Of a DNA stretch of 64,000 bases, positions 45,736 through 54,377 are shown one piece after another (within the stretch, counting starts at the first letter, position 1; every line of letters begins with the position of its first letter). Made by a program: the position numbers and the translations under genes. This DNA comes from Sva-07 sp942492715. GTDB lineage: Bacteria; Actinomycetota; Acidimicrobiia; Acidimicrobiales; Ilumatobacteraceae. The notes beneath the pieces were generated by a model. That model made no database searches and was not told where the DNA came from. It saw only the letters and a list, made by a program, of their open reading frames with translations. Location of the stretch: contig CALOFW010000019.1 in assembly GCA_942492715.1 (NCBI GenBank), positions 62,001 to 126,000 of the forward strand, given 5' to 3'.

Positions 45736-47085
45736 ATGGCCTCCCCCGACGAGTTCACCGGACCGACGACCGAGCTGCTCCAAGCGCTGATCCGCAACGC
45801 CTGCGTCAACGACGGCACCCCTGATTCCGGTGAGGAGACCCGCAACTCGGACCTCCTCGTGACGTACCTGGAAGGCGCCGGCCTCGAGGTCGAACGATTC
45901 ACACCGCGGGCGGGTCGCGACTCGATGGTGGCCCGGATCGAGGGCTCCGATCCCGACGCACCGTCGCTGTGCCTGATGGGTCACACCGACGTCGTGCCGG
46001 TCAATCCGGACGGATGGCGCAACGATCCCTTCGGCGGCGAGGTGATCGACGGTGAGGTCTGGGGGCGCGGCGCCGTCGACATGCTGAATCTCACCTCGTC
46101 GATGGCCGTGGCGTTCCGGCGCCTCGCCACCGAGGGCTTCCGCCCCAAGGGCGACCTGATCTACTTCGGCGTCGGCGACGAGGAGGCCGGCGGGGTGTGG
46201 GGAGCGGAGTGGATGGTCGAGCACCACTGGGACGCGATCGCAGCCGACTACGTGCTCACCGAACTCGGCGGCTGGTCGTCGGTCGACCACCACGGACATC
46301 GCACGGTCACGGTCAACGTCGGCGAGAAGGGCATCGCCTGGCGTCGTCTCACCGTCCGCGGCACCCCTGGGCACGGCTCGATGCCGTTCGGAGCCGACAA
46401 TGCCCTGATCAAGGCCGCCGAGGTGGTGAGGCGCCTCGCTGCCTTCCGCCCGGCCGCCCACATCGACGACATCTGGCGCGCACAGGTCGCGGCGATGGAC
46501 CTGTCCGACGACCTGCGCGACGGACTGCTGTCGACCGAGACGCTGTTCTCGACGCTCGAGTCGATGCCCGTGCCGGTCGCTCGCATGTGCCACGCCGAGA
46601 CCCACACCACGATCTCGCCGAATGTCGTACACGGTGGCCAGAAGACGAACACGATCCCCGACGTCGTCGAGATCGACGTCGACATCCGCACGGTCCCGGG
46701 CACGACGCGCGACGACGTCGAGTCGATGCTGCGCGAGGCCCTGGGCGACATGTACGACCAGATCGATGTCACCGTGCTCCAGCACAGCGACCCGACCGCC
46801 TGCGACTTCGGCTCCTCGAACGCACTGTGGGAGACGGTCACCGAGCACACCCAGGTCGCGTATCCCGGCGCCGAACTCGTGCCCGGCCTGATCGTCGGCG
46901 GCACCGACGCCCGCTTCTACCGCGAACGAGGTGCGACCGCGTACGGCGCCGGGCTGTTCTCCCCGAAGATGGACTTCGCCACGTTCGGCTCTCGGTTCCA
47001 CGGCAACGACGAGCGCATCGACATCGAATCGCTCGGCCTGTCCGGCCGATACTTCTACGGCATCGCCAAAGACCTCACCGGCTGA
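45736..47085 (+). CDS. M20-family metallopeptidase (ArgE/DapE/carboxypeptidase type)
   Basis: 449 residues. The two-zinc site is visible: LMGHTDVVPV (His, Asp), GRGAVDMLN (bridging Asp), GVGDEEAGG (catalytic Glu and zinc Glu), and a late RFHGNDERI His. The central dimerisation domain starts at VNVGEKGIAWRRLTVRGTPGHGSMP. It hydrolyses an N-acyl amino acid or dipeptide; the substrate is not fixed by sequence. Its stop codon lies inside the left arm of the 47081-47121 palindrome. Confidence 0.88.
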   Translation: MASPDEFTGPTTELLQALIRNACVNDGTPDSGEETRNSDLLVTYLEGAGLEVERFTPRAGRDSMVARIEGSDPDAPSLCLMGHTDVVPVNPDGWRNDPFGGEVIDGEVWGRGAVDMLNLTSSMAVAFRRLATEGFRPKGDLIYFGVGDEEAGGVWGAEWMVEHHWDAIAADYVLTELGGWSSVDHHGHRTVTVNVGEKGIAWRRLTVRGTPGHGSMPFGADNALIKAAEVVRRLAAFRPAAHIDDIWRAQVAAMDLSDDLRDGLLSTETLFSTLESMPVPVARMCHAETHTTISPNVVHGGQKTNTIPDVVEIDVDIRTVPGTTRDDVESMLREALGDMYDQIDVTVLQHSDPTACDFGSSNALWETVTEHTQVAYPGAELVPGLIVGGTDARFYRERGATAYGAGLFSPKMDFATFGSRFHGNDERIDIESLGLSGRYFYGIAKDLTG

Positions 47086-47121
47086 ATGAGACGCGGGGTC
47101 TGACCCCACGTCTCATTCAGC
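47081..47121. terminator. 41-bp near-perfect palindrome between convergent stops (bidirectional terminator)
   Basis: 20-base arms 47081-47100 and 47102-47121 flank a single T, with one C/A mismatch that becomes G-U in minus-strand RNA. The centre is again ggggtctgacccc. The peptidase stop (47083-47085) and the CofE stop (complement of 47117-47119) sit symmetrically in the two arms. Confidence 0.82.
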
Positions 47122-47869
47122 GGAAGAGGTCGCGTTCGGCGTCACGGAGGACGGGGGCCATCGTCGCGTCGTCGTCGGTGGCCCACTGGTGGCCGCGGAT
47201 CACCGCCACCGGCACCCGGCTGGTGTTGCCCTTCACGAGTTCGGCCGCAGCCGTGAGTTCGTCGGCGACACAGATCTCCTGGACCCTGAACTCGTGGCCG
47301 TGCGGGTCGTGCTGTCCGATGTAGCTGTACAGCGGATGCATCCCGGCGATCCCGATCGCAATGTCGGTCTGCCCCTCGCGCCACGGCCGCCCGAACGTGT
47401 CGCTGATCACCACGGCGACGTCGACCCCCAACTCGGCGAAGCGCCCACGGAACCGTCGCGCCGAGGCGTCGGAGTCCTTCGGCAGGACCAGCACGCGGCC
47501 ATGGGCGCCGCTCGACGACTGGTCGACTCCGGAGTTCGCGCAGCAGAAGCCGTGGTGCGTCTCGGTGATCAGCACCGGACCGATCTGACGGATGATCCGC
47601 TTCGACTCGCGCAGCACCACCTCGACGACACGCGGGTCCTTCTCCCAACGCTCGGCCCACGACCTGGCGAAGGCGGACGGCTCCACGGCGTCGAGTTCGA
47701 CCGAGCAGCCCTCGGCCTTCGACACGATCTTCGACGTGATCACCACGACGTCACGATCCACCAGCGGCGCGCCGTTGGCCTCCGCCGCCGCAACGATCTG
47801 CGCAGCGAGATCGTCACCGGCGACGATCTCGGGCAGACCCTCGACGCCGAAGACCTCCAGGCGCGCCAT
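47117..47869 (-). CDS. cofE: Coenzyme F420-0:L-glutamate ligase
   Basis: 250 residues from the ATG at 47869; the TTG at 47875 overlaps the upstream stop. The CofE/FbiB N-domain landmarks are present: VVVITSKIVSKAEG with the metal-binding residues, ETHHGFCCANSGVDQSS, VVISDTFGRPWREGQTDIAIG, and AELVKGNTSRVPVAVIRG. The enzyme adds glutamate to F420-0 using GTP. The C-terminal nitroreductase-like domain found in actinobacterial FbiB is missing, so this is a single-domain CofE form. Its presence means F420 is made; cofC, cofD and fbiC must lie elsewhere. It is two bases downstream of an alpha/beta hydrolase gene. Confidence 0.9.
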   Translation of the reverse strand: MARLEVFGVEGLPEIVAGDDLAAQIVAAAEANGAPLVDRDVVVITSKIVSKAEGCSVELDAVEPSAFARSWAERWEKDPRVVEVVLRESKRIIRQIGPVLITETHHGFCCANSGVDQSSSGAHGRVLVLPKDSDASARRFRGRFAELGVDVAVVISDTFGRPWREGQTDIAIGIAGMHPLYSYIGQHDPHGHEFRVQEICVADELTAAAELVKGNTSRVPVAVIRGHQWATDDDATMAPVLRDAERDLFR

Positions 47870-47871
47870 CG

Positions 47872-48657
47872 TCAAGCGGGCAGTCCGGCGAGGAACTCGC
47901 GGATCGCCGCATTGACCGGTTCGGGATGGGTCAGGTTCGCCGCATGGGCTCCTGGCACCTTCACCACGGGACCGGAACCCGGCAAGCCCGCCGCCAACGC
48001 CTCGGCCTTGTCCATCGAGATCGACACGTCCTCGGTGCCGTGCACGACGAGCGCGGGACAGGTGATCTCACCCAGTCGATCGGTGACGTCGTCACGCGAC
48101 ATCAGGGTGGCGAACGGCTGCTGGATGAAGTCGTTCGGACGCTGCTTCCACTTCGCGATCCAGATCGGGTTGACCTCCGGATCGGAGATGATCAGCCCGG
48201 CCACCGCCTCGACCAGTTCGTCGACGGGACCCGCAGCCAGCCACGTGTCGCGCATCCCTTCGTAGCCGGGCACCACCTCAGGATCCTCCGTGCCGGCCTG
48301 CGTGTCGAGCAGGATCAGCGCCCGTACCCGCTCCGGCGCGGTGAGCGCCACGCGCAGCGAGAGGAAGCCTCCCTGGCTCATCCCGCCGACGACGGCACGG
48401 TCGACGCCGAGGTGATCGAGCAGGGCCAGGCAGTCGTTCGCCGAGTCCCAGTAGCTGAACGGCTCGCCGTCGTACTCGGTCGCACCGAATCCGCGCTCGT
48501 CCCAGGTGATCACCCGGTAGTCGTCTCGCAGCGCCTCGACCTGGTGCACGAACATCTCGTGGTCCATCAGGAAACCGTGGGCGAGGATCACCGGTGGACC
48601 GTCGCCCCCGGTGTCCTCGAAGTAGATCCTCTGACCGTTGACGTCGACGTGCGGCAT
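47872..48657 (-). CDS. Alpha/beta hydrolase
   Basis: 261 residues from the ATG at 48657. HGFLMDHEMF oxyanion motif, WDERGFGATEYDG, nucleophile elbow GGMSQGGFLSL (Ser), acid VHGTEDVSI and final GAHAANLTHP with catalytic His place it in the serine hydrolase class close to C-C bond hydrolases and lactonases. It is followed by cofE at two bases, so co-translation is likely. No F420-linked function is known for it. Confidence 0.85.
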   Translation of the reverse strand: MPHVDVNGQRIYFEDTGGDGPPVILAHGFLMDHEMFVHQVEALRDDYRVITWDERGFGATEYDGEPFSYWDSANDCLALLDHLGVDRAVVGGMSQGGFLSLRVALTAPERVRALILLDTQAGTEDPEVVPGYEGMRDTWLAAGPVDELVEAVAGLIISDPEVNPIWIAKWKQRPNDFIQQPFATLMSRDDVTDRLGEITCPALVVHGTEDVSISMDKAEALAAGLPGSGPVVKVPGAHAANLTHPEPVNAAIREFLAGLPA

Positions 48658-48691
48658 GGGCGAACGGTATCCCATCGGCCAACATGGGGCG

Positions 48692-49627
48692 ATGGCGAAC
48701 GATGCCCCCGATCCTGCCCGCTCCCCCGTCGTGTCGGAGATCTTCGATCCTGCGGCGTGGAGCGCCGTCGACGGCTTCGAGTTCACCGACATCACCTACC
48801 ACCGCGCCGTCGACGCCGGCGTCGTGCGCATCGCGTTCGACCGCCCCGAGATCCGCAACGCCTTCCGCCCACACACCGTCGACGAGCTGTACACCGCGCT
48901 CGACCACGCCCGCATGTCGACCGACGTTGGCTGCGTGCTGCTCACCGGCAACGGCCCGTCACCGAAGGACGGCGGCTGGGCCTTCTGCTCGGGCGGCGAC
49001 CAGCGCATCCGCGGCAGGGACGGCTACAAGTACGCGGAGGGCACCACCGCCGACACGATCGAACCCGGCCGTGCCGGTCGCCTGCACATCCTCGAGGTGC
49101 AGCGCCTGATCCGGTTCATGCCGAAGGTCGTGATCTGCGTGGTGCCGGGCTGGGCGGCCGGCGGCGGCCATTCGCTCCACGTCGTGTCCGATCTCACGCT
49201 CGCCAGCACCGAACACGCCCGGTTCAAGCAGACCGATGCCGACGTGGCCAGCTTCGACGGCGGTTTCGGTTCGGCGTACCTCGCCCGGCAGGTCGGCCAG
49301 AAGTTCGCCCGCGAGATCTTCTTCCTCGGACGCGAGTACAGCGCCGACGACATGGTGGCGATGGGAGCGGTCAACGCCTCGATCCCCCACGCCGAACTCG
49401 AGACGACAGCGCTGCAGTGGGGGCGCGAGATCTGCGCGAAGAGCCCGACAGCGCAACGCATGCTCAAGTACTCGTTCAACCTCATCGACGACGGGCTCGT
49501 CGGCCAGCAGATCTTCGCCGGCGAGGCGACCCGGCTCGCCTACGGCACCGACGAGGCCCAGGAAGGCCGTGACAGCTTCCTCGAGAAGCGCCCGGCCGAC
49601 TGGTCGGCCTACCCGTACCACTTCTGA
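48692..49627 (+). CDS. menB: 1,4-dihydroxy-2-naphthoyl-CoA synthase
   Basis: 311 residues from the ATG at 48692. MenB-specific features within the crotonase fold: GWAFCSGGDQRIRGRDGY, PGWAAGGGHSLHVVSDLTLAS, TDADVASFDGGFGSAYLARQVGQKFAREIFFLGR, and the C-terminal EGRDSFLEKRPADWS tail. It closes the second ring of menaquinone from succinylbenzoyl-CoA. Other men genes are not nearby. An array of repeats follows. Confidence 0.93.
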   Translation: MANDAPDPARSPVVSEIFDPAAWSAVDGFEFTDITYHRAVDAGVVRIAFDRPEIRNAFRPHTVDELYTALDHARMSTDVGCVLLTGNGPSPKDGGWAFCSGGDQRIRGRDGYKYAEGTTADTIEPGRAGRLHILEVQRLIRFMPKVVICVVPGWAAGGGHSLHVVSDLTLASTEHARFKQTDADVASFDGGFGSAYLARQVGQKFAREIFFLGREYSADDMVAMGAVNASIPHAELETTALQWGREICAKSPTAQRMLKYSFNLIDDGLVGQQIFAGEATRLAYGTDEAQEGRDSFLEKRPADWSAYPYHF

Positions 49628-49668
49628 GCCCCCACACCCGTGCCTCCACCCCAACCGCCCCCACACCG

Positions 49669-49922
49669 TTTGCGCACAAATTCGGGTGGGACGGGTCACC
49701 CAAATCCGCACGCAAACATCCGGCGCAACCCCACACGGCTTGCGCACAAATCGGGTGGGACGGGTCCCTCCGCCGCAACATCGCGGCGCAACCCCAACAC
49801 GGCTTGCGCACAAATCCGGGTGGGACGGGTCACCCAAATCCGCACGCAAACATCGCGGCGCAACCCCAACACGGCTTGCGCACAAATCCGGGTGGGACGG
49901 GTCACCCAAATCCACACGCAAA
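49669..49922. repeat. Array of four hairpin repeats between menB and the TrmH-type gene
   Basis: Four related units begin at 49669, 49740, 49804 and 49876, spaced 71, 64 and 72 bases. Units 1, 3 and 4 each contain arm-loop-arm: for unit 3, 49804-49822, loop 49823-49830, arm 49831-49849. Unit 2 keeps the left arm but has lost most of the right one. A shared 25-base spacer (catcgcggcgcaacc...) separates units 3 and 4. All arm mismatches are A/C on the plus strand and hence G-U in minus-strand RNA. No stop codons interrupt several frames, but these are not genes. Confidence 0.9.
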
Positions 49923-49949
49923 TGTTCTGGCTGGCGTCGGGAGGAGCTG

Positions 49950-50744
49950 ATGGACCTGATCCGGATCGAGGATCCGGACGACCCCCGGTACCGGCAGTTC
50001 CGGCTCAACGAACGCGGCCTGGCCAGCCGCGCCGACAAGCGCGACGACGCCGGCGCGGGGATGTTCCTCGCCGAGGGCGACCTGGTGGTCGAGCGAGCAC
50101 TCGCGGCCGGATGCCGGGCCGTCGCCGCCCTGGTCGACGCCGAGCGGGTCCCCGACATCGCGGGCGCCCTCGACTGCCCGGTGTACGGCGGCGGCACCGA
50201 GGTCCGCCGAGTGGTGTCACAGCTCGGCGTCCCGCTGTCGATCATCACGTTGTTCGACCGCCCGCCGCGCCCGAGCGTGGCGCAACTCGCGGCGACCTCG
50301 CACCGGCTGGTGATCGTCGAGGCGGTCGACAACCCCTCCAACATCGGCTCGATCATCCGCAACGCAGCGGCACTCGGCTGGGACGGACTGATCCTCGATC
50401 ACACGAGCGCCGACCCATTGGCCCGCCGTTCGCTACGCGTCGGCATGGGCACCGTCTTCGCCCTCCCCCACGCCCGCACGACCGACCTCGCCGGCGAACT
50501 CCGGTTGCTCACCGACATCGAGTTCTATGCGATGACTCCGGACCCCGGCGCCGCATCGATCCGGTCGATCACCCCGGGCAACCGGGTCGGAATCATGATC
50601 GGCTCGGAACGCTCGGGCCTCAGCGACGAACTCCTCGAGCTCGCGACACCCGTGCGGATCCCGATGGCGGAGGGCGTCGATTCGCTCAACGCCGCGGCGG
50701 CGACCGCCGTGGCCTGCTTCGCGCTCGGTCCCCGCCTTCCCTGA
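49950..50744 (+). CDS. TrmH/SpoU-family RNA 2'-O-methyltransferase
   Basis: 264 residues from the ATG at 49950, with gggaggag just upstream fixing the start. A substrate-binding N-terminal domain (residues 1-100) precedes the SPOUT knot: VIVEAVDNPSNIGSIIRNAAALG (motif 1), IGSERSGLSDELL (motif 2) and VRIPMAEGVDSLNAAAATAVACF (motif 3). It methylates a ribose in tRNA or rRNA using SAM; the target site is unknown. The repeat array ends 27 bases upstream. Confidence 0.9.
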   Translation: MDLIRIEDPDDPRYRQFRLNERGLASRADKRDDAGAGMFLAEGDLVVERALAAGCRAVAALVDAERVPDIAGALDCPVYGGGTEVRRVVSQLGVPLSIITLFDRPPRPSVAQLAATSHRLVIVEAVDNPSNIGSIIRNAAALGWDGLILDHTSADPLARRSLRVGMGTVFALPHARTTDLAGELRLLTDIEFYAMTPDPGAASIRSITPGNRVGIMIGSERSGLSDELLELATPVRIPMAEGVDSLNAAAATAVACFALGPRLP

Positions 50745-50766
50745 CATCGCCGGTAGAACAACGGGG

Positions 50767-51627
<861 letters not shown>

Positions 51628-51638
51628 CCCCCGACCAG

Positions 51639-51693
51639 CCCTGAAGATGCCTGGGAACGCGCGCGCCGCGCGCCAGATCGGGCATCTTCAGGG
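51639..51693. terminator. Long hairpin between convergent purU and ABC permease genes
   Basis: Perfect 13-bp outer arms (ccctgaagatgcc, 51639-51651, and ggcatcttcaggg, 51681-51693) enclose a 29-base GC-rich region that can itself pair (gcgcgcg/cgcgc). It begins 12 bases after the purU stop and ends 24 bases before the permease stop, so it can serve both strands. Confidence 0.75.
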
Positions 51694-51716
51694 TGTTGGG
51701 GGCTGTGACGGGGCGG

Positions 51717-52553
51717 TCAGGTCGTGGCGTCGACGGCAGCGCGACGCGACCGGCGACCGCGAGGGGCGCTGCCACTCGGTTCCCACGTGAACCGCCGAAG
51801 TGCCACCACGAGGCCGAGCACGCCCCACAGCGCCACGTAGCCCATGCTCGCCCACTCGAAGGCCGGCGGTTCGACGAACGGCGTGAAGCAGTTCTGGAAG
51901 GCCTCGGCGAAGTGCTTCAGCGGGAAGAAGTTCCCGAGCGCGACGATCCACTCCGGCGCATCGTCGACCTGGATGAAGATGTTCGACACGAACGCCATCG
52001 GGAGGATGATCGCATTGGCGGCCGCCGACGCCGAACTCGCCGACTTCACCACCGCGGCGAGCGCCATGCCCAGCGCGGCGAACGACCCGACACCGACGAG
52101 GAACGTCATGATCGCTGCGGGCATCTTGGCCGCTTCGATCTCGAGGTCGTACACCACCGCGCCGAGTGTGAGCATCAGTACGACACCCACGAACGCGATG
52201 ATCACCGCCGACACGATGAAGCCACCCAGGTAGATCCAGGTCGGCAACGGGGTGCCCCGCCACCGCTTGAGCACGCCTTCGTCTCGGCGCAGCGGCACCA
52301 TGTTCGCCAGGTTGGTGAACGTGGCCGACACCGCGGTGAACGCAGCGAGGCCACCGGTGTAGAACTGCTGTGCGGAGATCTCACCCTCCGAGGTGGAGAA
52401 GGTGCCGCTGCCGAACAGTGCGTTGAACAGCACCAGCATGATCAGCGGCAACCCGAGCGTGAAGAACATCGCCACCGGAATCCGCCAGAAGGTGACGATC
52501 TGGTAGCGGGTCTGCATCGCCAGGAGCCTGACCGTGGACGGAAAGGCGTTCAC
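51717..52553 (-). CDS. ABC exporter permease (ABC-2, DrrB-like)
   Basis: 278 residues from a GTG at 52553 overlapping the ATPase stop (GTGA). Six membrane segments, a first-helix region FWRIPVAMFFTLGLPLIMLVLF, and the ABC-2 signature stretch near FFPLKHFAEAFQNCFTPF are typical of daunorubicin-resistance-type and related drug exporters. The Arg-rich C-terminus (APRGRRSRRAA) is cytosolic. Substrate unknown. Confidence 0.86.
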   Translation of the reverse strand: MNAFPSTVRLLAMQTRYQIVTFWRIPVAMFFTLGLPLIMLVLFNALFGSGTFSTSEGEISAQQFYTGGLAAFTAVSATFTNLANMVPLRRDEGVLKRWRGTPLPTWIYLGGFIVSAVIIAFVGVVLMLTLGAVVYDLEIEAAKMPAAIMTFLVGVGSFAALGMALAAVVKSASSASAAANAIILPMAFVSNIFIQVDDAPEWIVALGNFFPLKHFAEAFQNCFTPFVEPPAFEWASMGYVALWGVLGLVVALRRFTWEPSGSAPRGRRSRRAAVDATT

Positions 52554-53512
52554 CGGTCGACCTCGTCGGCGTGTCCGAGTGCGGGCTCGTCGACGCCATC
52601 GTGGGCGTGGTCGGTGAGCGACAGGTAGACGTCCTCCAGCGAGACACGACTCACCGACAGCGACTCGAGTTCGACCCCCGCATCGACCGCCCACCCCGTG
52701 ATTCGGTGCACCGCTGCCGTCGGTTGGTCGATGCTCGCCTCGATCAGCCGGCCGGACACCCGGATGTCGACGCCGAGCAGGTGCCCGAAGGTCGCGGCCG
52801 CGTCACCGGCCTGCACCCCGTCGGGCAGCATGAAGCTCACGACGGTGCCGCTCACCTCGTTGATCAGCTGTTCGGGTGTGCCCTCGGCGATCAAGTGGCC
52901 GGCCGACAACACCCCGACCCGATCGGCGAGGTGCTCGGCCTCGTCGAGGTAGTGCGTCGTGAGCAGCACCGTCGTACCGTCCTGCCCGAGCGCTTCGATC
53001 AGATCCCACGACCTGCGGCGGGCCGACGGATCGAAACCGGTGGTCGGCTCGTCGAGGAAGAGCAACTCCGGTCGCCCGACGATGCCGAGCGCCAGATCGA
53101 CCCGGCGACGCTGCCCACCGGAGAGCGAACCGATGCGGGCATCGACCTTCTCCTCGAGCCCCACGAGCGCCACGACCTCATCGAGCGGACGGGGCGAGCG
53201 GTAGCTGCCGCCGTACAGCTCGATCACCTCGCGGACGGTGAACTCGGTCTCGACCCCGGACGACTGCAGCACGATGCCGATGCGGTCGCGGAAGTCACGG
53301 TCGGCTCGTGCCGGGTCGACGCCGAGCACCGACACGCTTCCCGACGTGGCCACCCGGTGACCTTCGAGGATCTCGACAGCGGTGGACTTTCCGGCGCCGT
53401 TCTCGCCGAGCAGCGCGTACACCTCACCTGCGGCGACGTGAAAGCTCACTCCATCGACGGCGACGACGTCCCCGTAGTGCTTGCGCAGGTCGCGTACGTC
53501 GATGGCGTGCAT
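52550..53512 (-). CDS. ABC exporter ATP-binding protein (DrrA-like)
   Basis: 320 residues. Walker A GENGAGKST, signature LSGGQRRRVDLALG, Walker B LLFLDEPTTGFDP and H-loop TTHYLDEAEHLADRV are all intact. A C-terminal domain of about 95 residues is typical of DrrA-type ATPases. It is translationally coupled to the permease at 52553. The truncated haemoglobin gene lies 12 bases upstream on the same strand, so the three may be co-transcribed. Confidence 0.88.
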   Translation of the reverse strand: MHAIDVRDLRKHYGDVVAVDGVSFHVAAGEVYALLGENGAGKSTAVEILEGHRVATSGSVSVLGVDPARADRDFRDRIGIVLQSSGVETEFTVREVIELYGGSYRSPRPLDEVVALVGLEEKVDARIGSLSGGQRRRVDLALGIVGRPELLFLDEPTTGFDPSARRRSWDLIEALGQDGTTVLLTTHYLDEAEHLADRVGVLSAGHLIAEGTPEQLINEVSGTVVSFMLPDGVQAGDAAATFGHLLGVDIRVSGRLIEASIDQPTAAVHRITGWAVDAGVELESLSVSRVSLEDVYLSLTDHAHDGVDEPALGHADEVDR

Positions 53513-53524
53513 ACGCCGACGAAC

Positions 53525-53965
53525 CTAGCCGCCTGTGCCCGGTGACGAGATGGGCAGTCCGGTGTCGTTGCGCAGGTGTTCCGCCGCCGACACGAAGTAC
53601 GCCATCATCTCCTCGGCAACGTCAGGAGGAACCGACCCGTCGCCGCAGGTCTCCTCGACCGCCGCCGCCATGTGCACGAGCCATCGGTCGCGTTGCAGCG
53701 GCCCGATCGGGAACGGGAAGTGCCGCATCCGCAGCCGGGGATGGCCACGCTCTTCCATGTACGTCGTCGGTCCACCCCAGTACTGGGCGAGGAACAGGGT
53801 GAGCCGGTGCCGGGCGCCGGTGAGGTCGGGCTGCTCCGGGTACAGCGGCAGCAAGACCTCGTCGGTCGCCACGCCGCGATAGAACGCATCGACCAGTCGC
53901 TCGAAGAACGGCATGCCGCCGACCCGGAAAAACAGCGTGGGCGCCGTGTTGTCCACGGCGCCCAC
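53525..53965 (-). CDS. glbO: Truncated haemoglobin, group II
   Basis: 146 residues. Group II features are visible: FFERLVDAFYRGV in the B helix, LFLAQYWGGPTTYMEERGHPRLRMRH with the proximal His, and the conserved Trp of the G helix in RDRWLVHM. GlbO-type globins bind O2 tightly and are linked to O2/NO chemistry near the respiratory chain. Symbol given by family resemblance. Confidence 0.85.
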   Translation of the reverse strand: MGAVDNTAPTLFFRVGGMPFFERLVDAFYRGVATDEVLLPLYPEQPDLTGARHRLTLFLAQYWGGPTTYMEERGHPRLRMRHFPFPIGPLQRDRWLVHMAAAVEETCGDGSVPPDVAEEMMAYFVSAAEHLRNDTGLPISSPGTGG

Positions 53966-54043
53966 GCTAGGGGGATTCTCCTGGAAGCGAGAAGGGGGAT
54001 CGCATCCGGAGATCTGTGTGGGGACCGGAGTCCCCGCTGACGC

Positions 54044-54256
54044 TCAGGCGTCGGCGAACATCGACTCGGCGTCGAAGCGGCGGTACTCGACCAGTTCCTC
54101 GGTGTTGAGGACGAACGGCGTCTCGTCGTTGCAGGGATCGAGCACGACGGCGTCATCGGTGGCGAGAAGCACCAGCACGGTCATCACGTCGTGATCGGCC
54201 GTACGGATCTCGAGCACATCGCCGGTCTGCAGCTTCTCCATCAGCATGGTGGTCAT
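54044..54256 (-). CDS. Small conserved-looking protein, unknown function
   Basis: 70 residues, starting at 54256 (possible ribosome binding site caggga) or at the in-frame ATG 54247. The sequence reads as a compact beta-rich fold (LQTGDVLEIRTADHDVMTVLVLLATDDAVVLDPC) with a short helical tail. There is no membrane segment or known motif. Third-position GC bias supports it being real. Confidence 0.6.
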   Translation of the reverse strand: MTTMLMEKLQTGDVLEIRTADHDVMTVLVLLATDDAVVLDPCNDETPFVLNTEELVEYRRFDAESMFADA

Positions 54257-54377
54257 CGGGGGTCCCTGTCGTTCGTGAGGTCGTGCCTTGAGTTGTTCAA
54301 GACATCGGTATCAACCACGCCCGACTTGAGGAATTCCCGAGGATCGGCGTGTCAGAGGTCACCCTCAGCGAGGGTCC

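Noticed and set aside
47117..47875. TTG start at 47875 for cofE
   Set aside because: It overlaps the upstream stop and adds only two residues; the ATG at 47869 is the ordinary choice.
49669..49922. CRISPR array
   Set aside because: Units are 64-72 bases with conserved, not unique, spacers, and there are no cas genes.
49628..49949. Open frames across the repeat array, including a possible N-terminal extension of the methyltransferase
   Set aside because: The translation only mirrors the DNA repeat, and a strong ribosome binding site fixes the methyltransferase start at 49950.
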